In this document: positions 44,255 through 52,642 of the stretch, in pieces
How positions within the stretch are numbered: position 1 is the stretch's first letter
Layout: each line of letters begins with the position of its first letter
NCBI RefSeq assembly: GCF_000307875.1
Contig: NZ_AJLS01000063.1
Location: forward strand, 18,138 to 82,137
Reading direction: 5' to 3'
DNA: 64,000 nucleotides
Source of the DNA: Neobacillus bataviensis LMG 21833
GTDB lineage: Bacteria; Bacillota; Bacilli; Bacillales; Cytobacillaceae
The notes under the pieces: generated by a model
Told to the model about the DNA's origin: nothing
Seen by the model: the letters and a program-made list of their open reading frames with translations, nothing else
Database searches by the model: none
Position numbers and translations under genes: made by a program

Positions 44255-44281
44255 GGGCTGGCCACTTTTTCTGGCCAACCC
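44255..44281 (-). terminator. Terminator of yjcZ
   Basis: GGGTTGGCCA and TGGCCAGCCC pair on the minus strand around AGAAAAAG, followed by a T/C-rich run. Confidence 0.7.
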
Positions 44282-44308
44282 TTCCCATCCAAGCAAGCTT
44301 AGTATTTA

Positions 44309-44434
44309 TTAATAGAAGCTTGCACCAACAATGATTAAAAGGATAAACAATACGACGATTAAAACAAAAGTTGAACCTCCGCCGTAGCCGTACCCACCGC
44401 CGTAGCCGTAGCCGCCATATCCACCAAAGCACAT
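44309..44434 (-). CDS. YjcZ-family sporulation membrane peptide
   Basis: A 41-residue peptide: a Gly/Tyr repeat head ([19 protein letters not shown]) followed by a single membrane helix ([19 protein letters not shown]). This is the YjcZ family of tiny Bacillus sporulation proteins. ATG 44434 has GAGGTGA upstream, and a terminator follows. The longer reading frame in this place (Arg/Trp-rich, other register) is a shadow of it. Confidence 0.85.
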   Translation of the reverse strand: MCFGGYGGYGYGGGYGYGGGSTFVLIVVLFILLIIVGASFY

Positions 44435-44539
44435 AGACTGTCACCTCACTTTACTAATCTCATTAATAAGATATGAAATGATTTAATAAAGTGTATAGGC
44501 ATGACAACCTATTCCAAATGGATGAAAAAAAATGTACTT

Positions 44540-44896
44540 TTACCCTTTTGGTTTAAAAATAAGTGCCCCAATAAATCCAAATATGATGGCAGCAGAGATC
44601 CCTGAGCTTGTTACTTGGAACATCCCTGTTAATACACCAATAATTCCATGTGCCTGTGCATCCTGCATCGCTCCATGGACTAAAGCATTTCCAAAGCTGG
44701 TGATGGGAATACTCGCCCCAGCTCCGGCAAAATCCACTAATGGTTCATATAACCCGAATCCATCCAACACCGCTCCAATGACAACAAGCAAGCTTAAGGT
44801 ATGACCCGGTGTTAGTTTTGCAACATCAAATAAAAGCTGTCCAATGACACAAATTAATCCGCCAATCACAAATGCCCAAAAGAACATTGCGAGCAT
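44540..44896 (-). CDS. spoVAE: Stage V sporulation protein AE (SpoVAEb type)
   Basis: A 118-residue membrane protein with four helices and the conserved [20 protein letters not shown] loop shared with SpoVAC. It is part of the spore inner-membrane channel that carries Ca-dipicolinate during sporulation and germination. ATG lies 5 bases after the spoVAD stop. Last gene of the yhcN-like/spoVAC-spoVAD-spoVAEb operon. Confidence 0.92.
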   Translation of the reverse strand: MLAMFFWAFVIGGLICVIGQLLFDVAKLTPGHTLSLLVVIGAVLDGFGLYEPLVDFAGAGASIPITSFGNALVHGAMQDAQAHGIIGVLTGMFQVTSSGISAAIIFGFIGALIFKPKG

Positions 44897-44901
44897 TTAC
44901 C

Positions 44902-45927
44902 TCACCCCTTTTCTTCATTCATCTCAATCGAAACCGCATGGGCAATACATGGAATGGATTCATTTTGCTGAAAACTGAGGGGCGATAATAATGCCCCCGT
45001 CGCTACAACTAATATTCGTTTATATGTACCCTTTTTCAACTGATTAAGAAGATGTCCATATAAAACAGTCGCCGAGCACCCCGCACCGCTTCCACCGGAC
45101 TGAACCGGCTGATCATCTTTATACATTAATAAGCCACAATCCTGAAATTGTTTTCTTTGCAAATTTAAGCCGCTTTTGTTGAGTAATTCAAATGCCGTAT
45201 CATGACCGACTCTCCCTAAATCGCCTGTAACGATTAAATCATAATGGGATGGATCCAATTGCATGTCGCGGAAATGAGCCATTATCGTATCGGCTGCTGC
45301 CGGCGCCATCGCACCGCCCATATTAAACGGGTCTGATAATCCCATATCAATAACCTTTCCGATGGTTGCCGAGGTTGTCACCGGGTGCTGTTTACCGAGT
45401 TCATTTGGCTGGACGAGGGCCACACCAGCCCCTGTAATCGTCCATTGCGCCGTTGGCGGCTTTTGGCCGCCATATTCAGTCGGATAACGGAACTGCTTTT
45501 CTACCGCAGCATTATGGCTGGAGGCACCTGTCAGAACGTATTTTGCTCCTTGGTAATTAACAACAAAGGATGAGAGTGCCAAACCCTCCATAGATGTGGA
45601 GCAAGCACCGAAAAGGCCAAAATAGGGAATCTGCATCGTTCTTGCCGCGAAGCTCGTTGGCGTTATTTGATTGATTAAGTCCCCGGCAAATAGAAATTGC
45701 ACCTGCTCTTTTTGAATATTTCCCTTTTGTAATGCTATTTTTATCGCCTCTTCAAGCAATAAACGATGGGCCTTCTCGTAAGACTCTTTTCCCATCCATA
45801 AGTCTTCATAAAGTAAATCAAAATCATTTGCTAATTTGCCATTTGCCTCAAACGGCCCGCCAGTGACGCCTGTTGCTGTGATCATTGGCCGGTTTGCGAA
45901 TACCCATGATTGATGCCCTCTTAGCAA
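44902..45927 (-). CDS. spoVAD: Stage V sporulation protein AD (SpoVAD)
   Basis: A 341-residue thiolase-fold protein that binds dipicolinic acid. Thiolase-like features include FGACSTSMEGLALSS with the Cys at the nucleophile position and GGSGAGCSATVLYG near the C-terminus. It works with SpoVAC and SpoVAE in DPA movement. The start lies directly after the spoVAC stop (abutting). Its order in the operon is canonical. Confidence 0.94.
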   Translation of the reverse strand: MLRGHQSWVFANRPMITATGVTGGPFEANGKLANDFDLLYEDLWMGKESYEKAHRLLLEEAIKIALQKGNIQKEQVQFLFAGDLINQITPTSFAARTMQIPYFGLFGACSTSMEGLALSSFVVNYQGAKYVLTGASSHNAAVEKQFRYPTEYGGQKPPTAQWTITGAGVALVQPNELGKQHPVTTSATIGKVIDMGLSDPFNMGGAMAPAAADTIMAHFRDMQLDPSHYDLIVTGDLGRVGHDTAFELLNKSGLNLQRKQFQDCGLLMYKDDQPVQSGGSGAGCSATVLYGHLLNQLKKGTYKRILVVATGALLSPLSFQQNESIPCIAHAVSIEMNEEKG

Positions 45928-46410
45928 TTACAGCACCCCCCAAATGATGAGTAGTGTTTTAATCAAAGCAACTACAAACGCAGAGAATACACCGAAGAGG
46001 ATCACCGAACCTGCCAGTTTAAACATATTCCCACCCACGCCCAAAACAAACCCTTCTGTCCGGTGTTCAATCGCAGCCGAGATTACAGCATTTCCAAAAC
46101 CGGTTACAGGCACGGCACTTCCTGCACCTGCAAATTGCCCGATTCGGTCGTAAACGCCCCATCCAGTTAATAGCATCGAGAAAAAGACCATCGTTGCCAC
46201 CGTCGGATTTCCAACACTCTGCTCTGTAAAATTAAAAAAATATATGTAAAAGTAACTGACTGCTTGGCCAATCGTGCAAATGAGACCGCCAACCAAAAAT
46301 GCCTTGATGCAATTCTTCAGAACCGGTCTCTTTAACTCATGCTTTTGCTGCAGCTGTTGATAGTTCCGCTGCTGAGGGGTCATGTTTTGTTGCTGCTGCT
46401 TGTTCGCCAT
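45928..46410 (-). CDS. spoVAC: Stage V sporulation protein AC (SpoVAC)
   Basis: About 160 residues: a Gln-rich polar N-terminus (NKQQQQNMTPQQRNYQQL) then four membrane helices and the FAGAGSAVPVTGFGNAV loop. SpoVAC forms the mechanosensitive DPA channel of the inner spore membrane. The start is ATG 46410 with AGGGAG seven bases upstream (46416 also possible). It follows the lipoprotein gene by about 10 bases. Confidence 0.92.
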   Translation of the reverse strand: MANKQQQQNMTPQQRNYQQLQQKHELKRPVLKNCIKAFLVGGLICTIGQAVSYFYIYFFNFTEQSVGNPTVATMVFFSMLLTGWGVYDRIGQFAGAGSAVPVTGFGNAVISAAIEHRTEGFVLGVGGNMFKLAGSVILFGVFSAFVVALIKTLLIIWGVL

Positions 46411-46426
46411 CTTCATTCTCCCTTCC

Positions 46427-46894
46427 TTACTTTATGTCTTCAGTCATTTTGACGATTTCCTTAAAGCGTTTTTCGGCTTCATGCCTTGAAAACTTTTTGG
46501 AATGCATCTTCTCATCCAGCCTTAAGGTTTCAAGAAAAATTTTATAGTCGCTTGATACTGTAAATTCCTCTTTAGGAAATTTTTCATTCAACCTTTTGGT
46601 TACTCTCTTTTCGATCTTTTTCATTTTAAATCGGTGTAAATGCTTCACTTTATAAGCAACAAGAGTATCCTTTTTCCCCTTCACAACAGCGATATCGTAA
46701 AGTTCCGGAAAAGTACTTACAACCTCTTTAATCTCCTTCACCTTGTCGCTATTCTTTGTTTTATCCGTCATAAGAGGGGTGGGATTCGTTGTCTTCATTA
46801 ATGCTAGTTGACTATCCTTTTCTTGTTGCTTACCGTTACAGGCTCCTAATACAAATAAACAAGTGAGCAAAATCAATCCATATCTAGTGACCAT
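46427..46894 (-). CDS. YhcN/YlaJ-family sporulation lipoprotein
   Basis: About 155 residues with a lipobox (LFVLGAC, Cys near residue 19), then a charged Lys/Glu-rich domain (VVSTFPELYDIAVVKGKKDT, VTKRLNEKFPKEEFTVSSDY) typical of YhcN/YlaJ inner spore membrane lipoproteins. The start is ATG 46894 after AAGGAAAGGG; the frame from 46996 is not supported. It is the first gene of a yhcN-spoVAC-spoVAD-spoVAEb set, the same core as in the mobile spoVA2mob operon linked to spore heat resistance. Confidence 0.85.
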   Translation of the reverse strand: MVTRYGLILLTCLFVLGACNGKQQEKDSQLALMKTTNPTPLMTDKTKNSDKVKEIKEVVSTFPELYDIAVVKGKKDTLVAYKVKHLHRFKMKKIEKRVTKRLNEKFPKEEFTVSSDYKIFLETLRLDEKMHSKKFSRHEAEKRFKEIVKMTEDIK

Positions 46895-47013
46895 TTTATC
46901 CCTTTCCTTGTTCGATTTTTTTAAAAGATACATTACTATGTAGTTTTTTCGACATTGGCGGAAATTATGACTGGATAGCAAACTTTTGTGATTCATCGCT
47001 AATTCATTAAAAA

Positions 47014-47035
47014 AACTGCCGGATTACCAGCAGTT
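47014..47035 (-). terminator. Terminator of the small Cys/Lys-rich gene
   Basis: AACTGCTGG, TAAT loop, CCGGCAGTT on the minus strand, then seven T. Confidence 0.88.
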
Positions 47036-47041
47036 CTTCCC

Positions 47042-47140
47042 TTACTTGGATGTTTTTTTACCGCACCCGCAGCCTTTTTTTCTCTTTGTGTTTGACGATT
47101 GGATCGTTTTTGTTTGCTTATTCTGCTTTTTGTTGTTCAT
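47042..47140 (-). CDS. Small Lys-rich protein ending GCGCGKK
   Basis: A 32-codon frame: a polar Asn/Lys/Gln/Thr head and the C-terminus KKGCGCGKKTSK. GGGGAGAGTGGAAAG precedes the ATG and a textbook terminator follows 7 bases after the stop, which together argue for a real gene. It lies among sporulation genes (yhcN-like operon and yjcA), so a spore or coat role is plausible. I know no named family. Confidence 0.6.
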   Translation of the reverse strand: MNNKKQNKQTKTIQSSNTKRKKGCGCGKKTSK

Positions 47141-47224
47141 CTTTCCACTCTCCCCTCAAATTCATTTCCTACTAGTTAGAATATGAAACGAATAAATGTC
47201 TTGTCTCAGCGAAAGAATTAATTT

Positions 47225-47575
47225 TTAGATAAAATATTGTACGAATACTTCTACGATTGAAGCCAAACCGGCAACCGCTAATATAAGTATGATTGGTGTA
47301 GAAACGACTGGGGATATATAATAAAACGTTACTATGAGGGCTGCCGCCCATATTCCTGTACACCAGTAACAGCTGAGGAGTTCACCCATAAATTTCTTAA
47401 ATCCCGTTTTTTTAGGCAGATAATAAACGTCAATTTCCCCAACCTCATTCTCTTCCTCTACTTCATCGAAAAAAGGTTCGCGAATAAACTCGGTGATTTT
47501 ATCGAAAACAAGTAATCTTGTTAGCCTAAAGCTCGATAGTGATAAAATAACGAAGGTTAAAAAGGTTATTTTCAT
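47225..47575 (-). CDS. yjcA: DUF1360 sporulation membrane protein YjcA
   Basis: A 116-residue membrane protein with an N-terminal helix (FVILSLSSFRLTRLLVFD), an acidic loop and two C-terminal helices. The motif LLSCYWCTGIW is the hallmark of DUF1360/YjcA. B. subtilis yjcA sits in the same place between the cot cluster and spoVIF and is expressed in sporulation. Function unknown. Confidence 0.9.
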   Translation of the reverse strand: MKITFLTFVILSLSSFRLTRLLVFDKITEFIREPFFDEVEEENEVGEIDVYYLPKKTGFKKFMGELLSCYWCTGIWAAALIVTFYYISPVVSTPIILILAVAGLASIVEVFVQYFI

Positions 47576-47715
47576 CCCAAATTGATCCTTTCTTTATAAA
47601 ATTAACCAAACATCCGCCTAATTTTGCCAAACAAGGCAATTGTCCGTAACCCAAAAGCGGTCTGTGAAATATGTTAGTAATGTAAGATATATCACGGAAT
47701 AAGGAGGAAAAATAA

Positions 47716-48228
47716 ATGGGTTGTGGAAATAATAATAACGATTTTCACACTGGTAACTGTGTGTGTGAAGTAGTTCGTGCCATTAAAGATATCCAAGATA
47801 ATGCAGTAGAAGAAGAATGTGCAGAGTGTTCCAGTTGTTTTACAGAGCCTCTAGGATCAATGGTGTCACCGGCCAGAAGAGAGCCTGTTGATACACGGGT
47901 ATTTGTTTTAAGTACTGCAGATGGGTCACCTTTTCATGCATTCTTAACTCACGAGGGCAATGCTTGTGTATCCATCTACTTCCGAGTAGAAGAGGTATTT
48001 GATAATTGCTGTGCTACACTTCGCGTGTTAGTGCCTGGACACCGCGATAACAGCGGACACTTTGCTCCAGTAAACCTTGTTTCAAGCAGCGACAAATGCT
48101 GTGTTGACCTCACAAAGGTTTGCCAGGTTGACAGATTCCGCGCTAGCAGAGATTGCATTACGGTAGACTTACGCTGCTTCTGTGCAGTTCAATGTATTGC
48201 TGACGTAAATCTAGGATTATGTGACTAA
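47716..48228 (+). CDS. Spore coat/crust protein CotZ/CotY
   Basis: A 170-residue Cys-rich protein (about 17 Cys), with NCVCEVVRAIKDIQDNA, ECAECSSCF, CCVDLTKVCQVDRF and the terminal VDLRCFCAVQCIADVNLGLC, all conserved in CotY/CotZ. These form the disulfide-linked hexameric lattice of the outermost spore layer. AGGAGG precedes the ATG. Only one copy is here, while B. subtilis has cotV-W-X-Y-Z; next to cotO it corresponds best to cotZ. Probably sigma-K/GerE controlled. Confidence 0.92.
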   Translation: MGCGNNNNDFHTGNCVCEVVRAIKDIQDNAVEEECAECSSCFTEPLGSMVSPARREPVDTRVFVLSTADGSPFHAFLTHEGNACVSIYFRVEEVFDNCCATLRVLVPGHRDNSGHFAPVNLVSSSDKCCVDLTKVCQVDRFRASRDCITVDLRCFCAVQCIADVNLGLCD

Positions 48229-48248
48229 GAAAGATAACTATTGAAATG

Positions 48249-48277
48249 AGCCAGTCGGTAATTCGGCTGGCTTCTTT
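48249..48277 (+). terminator. Terminator of the cotZ/Y gene
   Basis: AGCCAG (48249-48254) pairs with CTGGCT (48267-48272), with inner CG/CG, followed by TCTTT. Confidence 0.72.
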
Positions 48278-48288
48278 ACTTCTCATAT

Positions 48289-48792
48289 TTACACTTTTTT
48301 AATCCCAATCATTAAGACATCCTTTACTTCCTCGAGTGGGATGGTTTTCGACGTTTGATCATGAAATTTTATGGTTACCTGGTGCTGATCGTATTCTGAT
48401 AGGTATCCTTGATAATTTCCTTCAACTGTATAAAAGTTGCACGGGACGGGAGGGAGTACTTTTGGAAAGTTGATTAGATAATCTAAGCGCTCGGTTAATT
48501 CCATTTCTTTAAAAGGTTTTACCCTTTTTAACGAAGCCCGTGATGTTCGTTGTTGATGTGCGGGTTTTGGAGTTTCTGATTTTGCTATTTCAATCGGTAT
48601 TTTCTCTTGAAAAAGCTCTTTTTTTGCTAGAGAAATCTTCTTTTGGCTTTCAATTCCTGTCGGCACTGCTTCCTCTGGTGCTTCCTGCTCCTGCCTGTTT
48701 GTATATACTTCCTGCATGTTATGGTTTGTTGGAGTCCTTGAAAATGACTGATGGACATATAAAAGCGGACCCCTGCTCTTCATTTTCGACAT
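48289..48792 (-). CDS. cotO: Spore coat protein CotO
   Basis: About 167 residues. A disordered basic/Gln-rich N-terminal half is followed by the conserved CotO domain: VKPFKEMELTERLDYLINFP, then PPVPCNFYTVEGNYQGYLSE and the end IPLEEVKDVLMIGIKK. CotO (YjbX) is a morphogenetic coat protein. ATG 48792 is eight bases after AGGAGG; a GTG nine bases upstream lies inside that site. It sits between cotZ/Y and fabI as in B. subtilis. Confidence 0.87.
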   Translation of the reverse strand: MSKMKSRGPLLYVHQSFSRTPTNHNMQEVYTNRQEQEAPEEAVPTGIESQKKISLAKKELFQEKIPIEIAKSETPKPAHQQRTSRASLKRVKPFKEMELTERLDYLINFPKVLPPVPCNFYTVEGNYQGYLSEYDQHQVTIKFHDQTSKTIPLEEVKDVLMIGIKKV

Positions 48793-48894
48793 GCATGGCA
48801 CCTCCTATTGACGTAATTCCTACACATTATATGTATGCGAAATGCCTATACCCGTTCATAAGGATTTTCGCTTCGTTAAAAGAATACATAACAA

Positions 48895-48919
48895 AAGCCC
48901 GCTTATTTTAAGCGGACTT
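48895..48919 (-). terminator. Terminator of fabI
   Basis: AAGTCCGCTTA, AAA loop, TAAGCGGGCTT, then TTGTT on the minus strand. Confidence 0.8.
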
Positions 48920-48931
48920 GGGTTCTTTTTA

Positions 48932-49702
48932 TTATAGAATATGGTATCCGGAATCAACGTGAATGTTTTCGCCGGTAATACCGCGAGAAAGGTCACTGAA
49001 AAGGAATACAGCCGTGTCACCAACTTCTTCTGGTGAAGTAGTTCTCCGTAAAGGAGCTTTTTCTTCAATCTCATTTAAAATAGTGTTAAATTCTCCGATT
49101 GCTTTGGCAGACAAGGTGCGAATCGGCCCTGCAGAAATAGAATTCACACGAATTCCATATTTCCCAAGGTCAGCAGCTAAATAGCGGACACTGGCATCTA
49201 AAGATGCTTTTGCTACACCCATTACATTATAATTTGGAATAGCACGCTCGCCGCCTAAATAAGTTAAGGTCACAATACTGCCGCCTTCAGTCATTAAGGC
49301 TTTTGCTTCTTTTGCAACAGCAGTTAGAGAAAATGCGCTGATATTTTGCGCTAGCAGGAATCCATCCCTAGATGTGTTGACAAATTCGCCTTTTAGCTCC
49401 TCTGTTTTGGCAAAGGCAATGCAGTGTGCCAGCCCATGAATTGTTCCAACTGCCTCTTTTATTTCGACAAAACAAGTGGCAATGGCTTCATCACTTGTTA
49501 CGTCACATGGAAGGACAAGTGTTCCTTCGGCTTCTAATGAATTGGCTAAATCACGAACACTGCTCTCGATTCTTTCACCCGCATACGTAAAAATTAATCT
49601 TGCTCCTGCATTATGCAGTGAACGAGCAATTCCCCATGCAATACTTCGTTTATTTGCCACACCCATTACAACATATGTTTTTCCAGCTAAAGAAAGATTC
49701 AT
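48932..49702 (-). CDS. fabI: Enoyl-ACP reductase FabI (NADH)
   Basis: A 256-residue SDR-type enzyme performing the last reduction of the fatty-acid elongation cycle. NAD binding is in VMGVANKRSIAWGIARSL, and the catalytic pair is Y-x6-K in YNVMGVAKASLD near residue 156. Target of triclosan. AGGAGG precedes the ATG. Upstream lies a FapR operator. Its position between cotO and yjbQ follows B. subtilis, except that the thiamine genes present there are absent. Confidence 0.95.
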   Translation of the reverse strand: MNLSLAGKTYVVMGVANKRSIAWGIARSLHNAGARLIFTYAGERIESSVRDLANSLEAEGTLVLPCDVTSDEAIATCFVEIKEAVGTIHGLAHCIAFAKTEELKGEFVNTSRDGFLLAQNISAFSLTAVAKEAKALMTEGGSIVTLTYLGGERAIPNYNVMGVAKASLDASVRYLAADLGKYGIRVNSISAGPIRTLSAKAIGEFNTILNEIEEKAPLRRTTSPEEVGDTAVFLFSDLSRGITGENIHVDSGYHIL

Positions 49703-49734
49703 CTTTAAAAGTCCTCCTACGATAATTACAAGAT

Positions 49735-49753
49735 ATTAGTACTTGGTACTAAT
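49735..49753. promoter_or_regulatory. FapR operator of fabI
   Basis: ATTAGTAC-TTG-GTACTAAT is a perfect 8-bp palindrome matching the FapR consensus (ATTAGTACCTGRTACTAAT style), 33 bp upstream of fabI. FapR represses lipid genes until malonyl-CoA accumulates. Confidence 0.88.
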
Positions 49754-49806
49754 TTTACACTAACTTCCTACAAATGAAAAGCATGTGATTTTTTAATAAA
49801 AACGTG

Positions 49807-51657
49807 TTAGCAAAATTCTAATTCTCTTTTCAACTCATCTACATATTCCTTCGAGCCAGTTACAATTAAGCGGTCATGCATCTGCAATTCTGTATCCCCA
49901 TGTGGTACGATTGAATCCTTGCCCCTAAAAATCCGTACAATAATGATATCGCCCGTAAAGGGGAATTTTCGTAATGACATTTCCTCGAAATGAGGATTCT
50001 TCATCACAATTTCAAAAAGCCCTTCCTCCATGTTCGTAAGAATGTTAATTAAGGTTGGCGACTCAATTAACGCCCTAAGCAGCGTTTGCGATGACTTAAA
50101 CGCAGAATACATTTCAATCTGATGCTCGCGCAAGCTTTGCTCCAAATCAGGACTTTCAATCCGGGCAATCACCCTTGGAACATGATTTTCTTTTGCAGCG
50201 ATGGAAAGAGCCGCGTTTAATTTTTCATCACCCGTTGAAATGACCACAATCTCTGATTGGTAAACATTTGTTTTGGCAATGGAATCGAGTGAATAATCCG
50301 GGATTTCCACAATATCAAATAGCGAATTAGCAATCTGTTTTTCCGACTTTTCCATCTTTGGATGATAAAGAATCGGATCATAAAGACTTGTTTTTAACTC
50401 CCGCGATACTGGCAAGGTGACTTGATTGGCTCCCAAGAAAGCGATACTGACCTTTTTTCCTACAACTGCTTCTTTAGGGAACAGCTTTTTAAACACAATC
50501 GGGGTAAAAATCGATGTGATGACCGCAACCAAGATTAATGTTCCCTTCATATGTTCCGTAATTACCCCAATTCTCTCTCCAATCGTTGCTGCTGCAATAA
50601 CCAGTGACAGCGTTGAAGTGAGTAAAAAACCTGAAGAAATAACTGTTTTTACATCATACCAAATTTTAAGAAGATAAACTGGCACAAGCTTTGATAATAA
50701 TAGCCCGATCAGTAAGAGCGGGATTAACAGCAAAAGCTTCTTTTCACTGAATAGCGACCATACATCAAGATTCACCCCAACCATTACGAAAAAAATTGGA
50801 ATTAAAAACCCATAGCCAAAGGAATCCAGCTTATGTACGAGCTCCTGGTTTGGGGATAATAAGGAGACCAGCACGCCCGCTAGAAAGGCTCCAAGAATAT
50901 TTTCTGCGCCGACTGATTCAGATAGACCCACTAAGACAATAATTAGTGTGAAAACGGCTCTTGTGCCGATTTGGACAGTCCCGGTTGACAACGTCTCAAT
51001 AAAGGTGCGATTCTTAAATCTTTTACCTACAAAATAAAGGGCGATCCCGGCAGCAAACAAAATTAACAGTAACCATGTATTTCCGTGCCCTGCTTCATAT
51101 AACGACACAAAAATAGCAAGCAAAATCATCGTGACTAAATCAGCAATAACGGCAATCAGTAAAATGATTTGACCGATGACAGTCTTCATTAGGTGAGCCT
51201 CCTTTAAGGTCGGCACAACCACTCCTAATGAGATCGTGGAAATGATAAGTGTCATTAAAAAGGCATTATCGATAAAACCGGCGATGACAAACAAATAGGA
51301 AAGTCCAAGGGAAAAAATAAAGATCCCGGTAAAGATGATGGTGGCAACAACAAAGGTATTAGGTTCTTTTTTTCCATTTGGAAGAATTTCGCGCTTCTTG
51401 CTCCCCGTGAATGCCGTAAAGTCAATTTCGAGACCACTCAAAAACATGAGGAAGATAAAGCCAAGCGATGACAGGGTCGAGAGCCACACGTCCTGATGAA
51501 CGATATCAAAGCCGCTTTTTCCGATAATAAGTCCCATAATGATTTCGGCAACGACCACCGGGATAAAATTTAATTTAAACCGGTGAAGGATAATTGGGGT
51601 TATAAATGCCATGGTGACAACAACGAGTAAGGAAATGACGGAAACATGTTGTTCCAT
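49807..51657 (-). CDS. yjbQ: Monovalent cation:proton antiporter YjbQ (CPA2, TrkA domains)
   Basis: About 616 residues: a Na+/H+-exchanger membrane domain with about twelve helices (to residue ~390), a degenerate TrkA-N nucleotide-binding domain (from VSIAFLGANQVTLPV) and a TrkA-C domain at the end (IIIVRIFRGKDSIVPHGDTE). This is the Kef/Kha type of K+ or Na+/H+ exchange. The start is ATG 51657 with AGAGG eleven bases before it; GTG 51669 overlaps that site. Divergent from prpE. Confidence 0.88.
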   Translation of the reverse strand: MEQHVSVISLLVVVTMAFITPIILHRFKLNFIPVVVAEIIMGLIIGKSGFDIVHQDVWLSTLSSLGFIFLMFLSGLEIDFTAFTGSKKREILPNGKKEPNTFVVATIIFTGIFIFSLGLSYLFVIAGFIDNAFLMTLIISTISLGVVVPTLKEAHLMKTVIGQIILLIAVIADLVTMILLAIFVSLYEAGHGNTWLLLILFAAGIALYFVGKRFKNRTFIETLSTGTVQIGTRAVFTLIIVLVGLSESVGAENILGAFLAGVLVSLLSPNQELVHKLDSFGYGFLIPIFFVMVGVNLDVWSLFSEKKLLLLIPLLLIGLLLSKLVPVYLLKIWYDVKTVISSGFLLTSTLSLVIAAATIGERIGVITEHMKGTLILVAVITSIFTPIVFKKLFPKEAVVGKKVSIAFLGANQVTLPVSRELKTSLYDPILYHPKMEKSEKQIANSLFDIVEIPDYSLDSIAKTNVYQSEIVVISTGDEKLNAALSIAAKENHVPRVIARIESPDLEQSLREHQIEMYSAFKSSQTLLRALIESPTLINILTNMEEGLFEIVMKNPHFEEMSLRKFPFTGDIIIVRIFRGKDSIVPHGDTELQMHDRLIVTGSKEYVDELKRELEFC

Positions 51658-51742
51658 TTTTGGTTTCACCTCTCATAAATAGAGATTCTGATTATAAAAA
51701 CTAGCTTTATAACAAAAAGTAATGAATAGGAGGGTGCATTTC

Positions 51743-52483
51743 ATGAAAATAGATATAATTGGTGATATTCATGGTTGTTTTAGTGAATTAAAAGAACTAA
51801 CCATAAAGCTTGGCTACAGATGGGAAAACGGAATTCCCAGCCATCAAGAAAATAGGGTGCTTGGTTTTGTTGGTGACTTATCTGACAGGGGGGCCGCATC
51901 CTTAAAAGTGATTGAGCTTGTTTGGGAGCTGGTAATCCAGCGTAATCAGGCATACTACGCGCCAGGAAATCATTGCAATAAGCTATACCGCTTCTTTCTC
52001 GGGAACAAAGTCCAGATTAGCCACGGTCTCGAAACAACTGTCGCAGAGTATGAATCATTATATAAAAATGAAAGGGAATCCATTCGTAAAAAATTTATCG
52101 AGCTTTATGAAAAGGCACCATTATATGTAGTACTAGACAATCATAAGCTCATTATTGCACATGCAGGAATTAAGGAAGACTTGATTGGTAAGAAACATGC
52201 AAAGGTCAAAGAATTTGTGCTTTACGGCGATATCACTGGTGAAAAACATCCTGACGGTTCACCCGTCAGACGAGATTGGGCGAAAACCTATCACGGAGAT
52301 GCCTGTATTGTTTACGGGCATACTCCGGTAAAGGAACCCCGAATACTCAACCATACATACAACATTGATACCGGCGCCGTATTTGGCGGAAAGCTTACCG
52401 CATTAAGGTACCCAGAAATGGAACTTTTCTCCGTTCCTTCAACAATGCCATATGTCGAAGAAAAATTTAAAGACTTTGATTGA
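51743..52483 (+). CDS. prpE: Bis(5'-nucleosyl)-tetraphosphatase PrpE
   Basis: A 246-residue metallophosphatase with the PPP motifs GDIHG (residue ~7), GDLSDRG (near 45), GNHCNK (near 77) and a C-terminal GHTPVKEP. It cleaves Ap4A asymmetrically and has protein phosphatase activity; in Bacillus it influences spore germination. The start is ATG 51743 after AGGAGGG. It follows the antiporter gene in divergent orientation, as yjbP/yjbQ in B. subtilis. Confidence 0.9.
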   Translation: MKIDIIGDIHGCFSELKELTIKLGYRWENGIPSHQENRVLGFVGDLSDRGAASLKVIELVWELVIQRNQAYYAPGNHCNKLYRFFLGNKVQISHGLETTVAEYESLYKNERESIRKKFIELYEKAPLYVVLDNHKLIIAHAGIKEDLIGKKHAKVKEFVLYGDITGEKHPDGSPVRRDWAKTYHGDACIVYGHTPVKEPRILNHTYNIDTGAVFGGKLTALRYPEMELFSVPSTMPYVEEKFKDFD

Positions 52484-52513
52484 AATAGCTTTCTTTTCAC
52501 AAATATTTAAGGA

Positions 52514-52637
52514 TATTCTATCAATTTATCGAGGTATTCTACAAATAATAAGCCTAATTCAACAAAATTCAGAAGCTATTCAACAATTTTAAGGGTATAT
52601 TCAACATTTAAGGCGCATATTCAACAAAAATAGAGGC
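52514..52637. repeat. Degenerate tandem repeat with TATTCAACAA core
   Basis: Six imperfect units of about 19-23 bases, each beginning TATTC(A/T)A(T)CAA or TAATTCAACAA and ending in a G-rich step (GAGG, AAGCC, AAGGG, AAGGCG, GAGGCG). It fills the space between the ends of prpE and yjbO. No coding or terminator function seen. Confidence 0.7.
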
Positions 52638-52642
52638 GATCT

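Noticed and set aside
44187..44444. Arg/Trp-rich 85-codon frame on the minus strand
   Set aside because: It is the other register of the YjcZ-family gene (44309-44434), which has the ribosome binding site, the family composition and the terminator.
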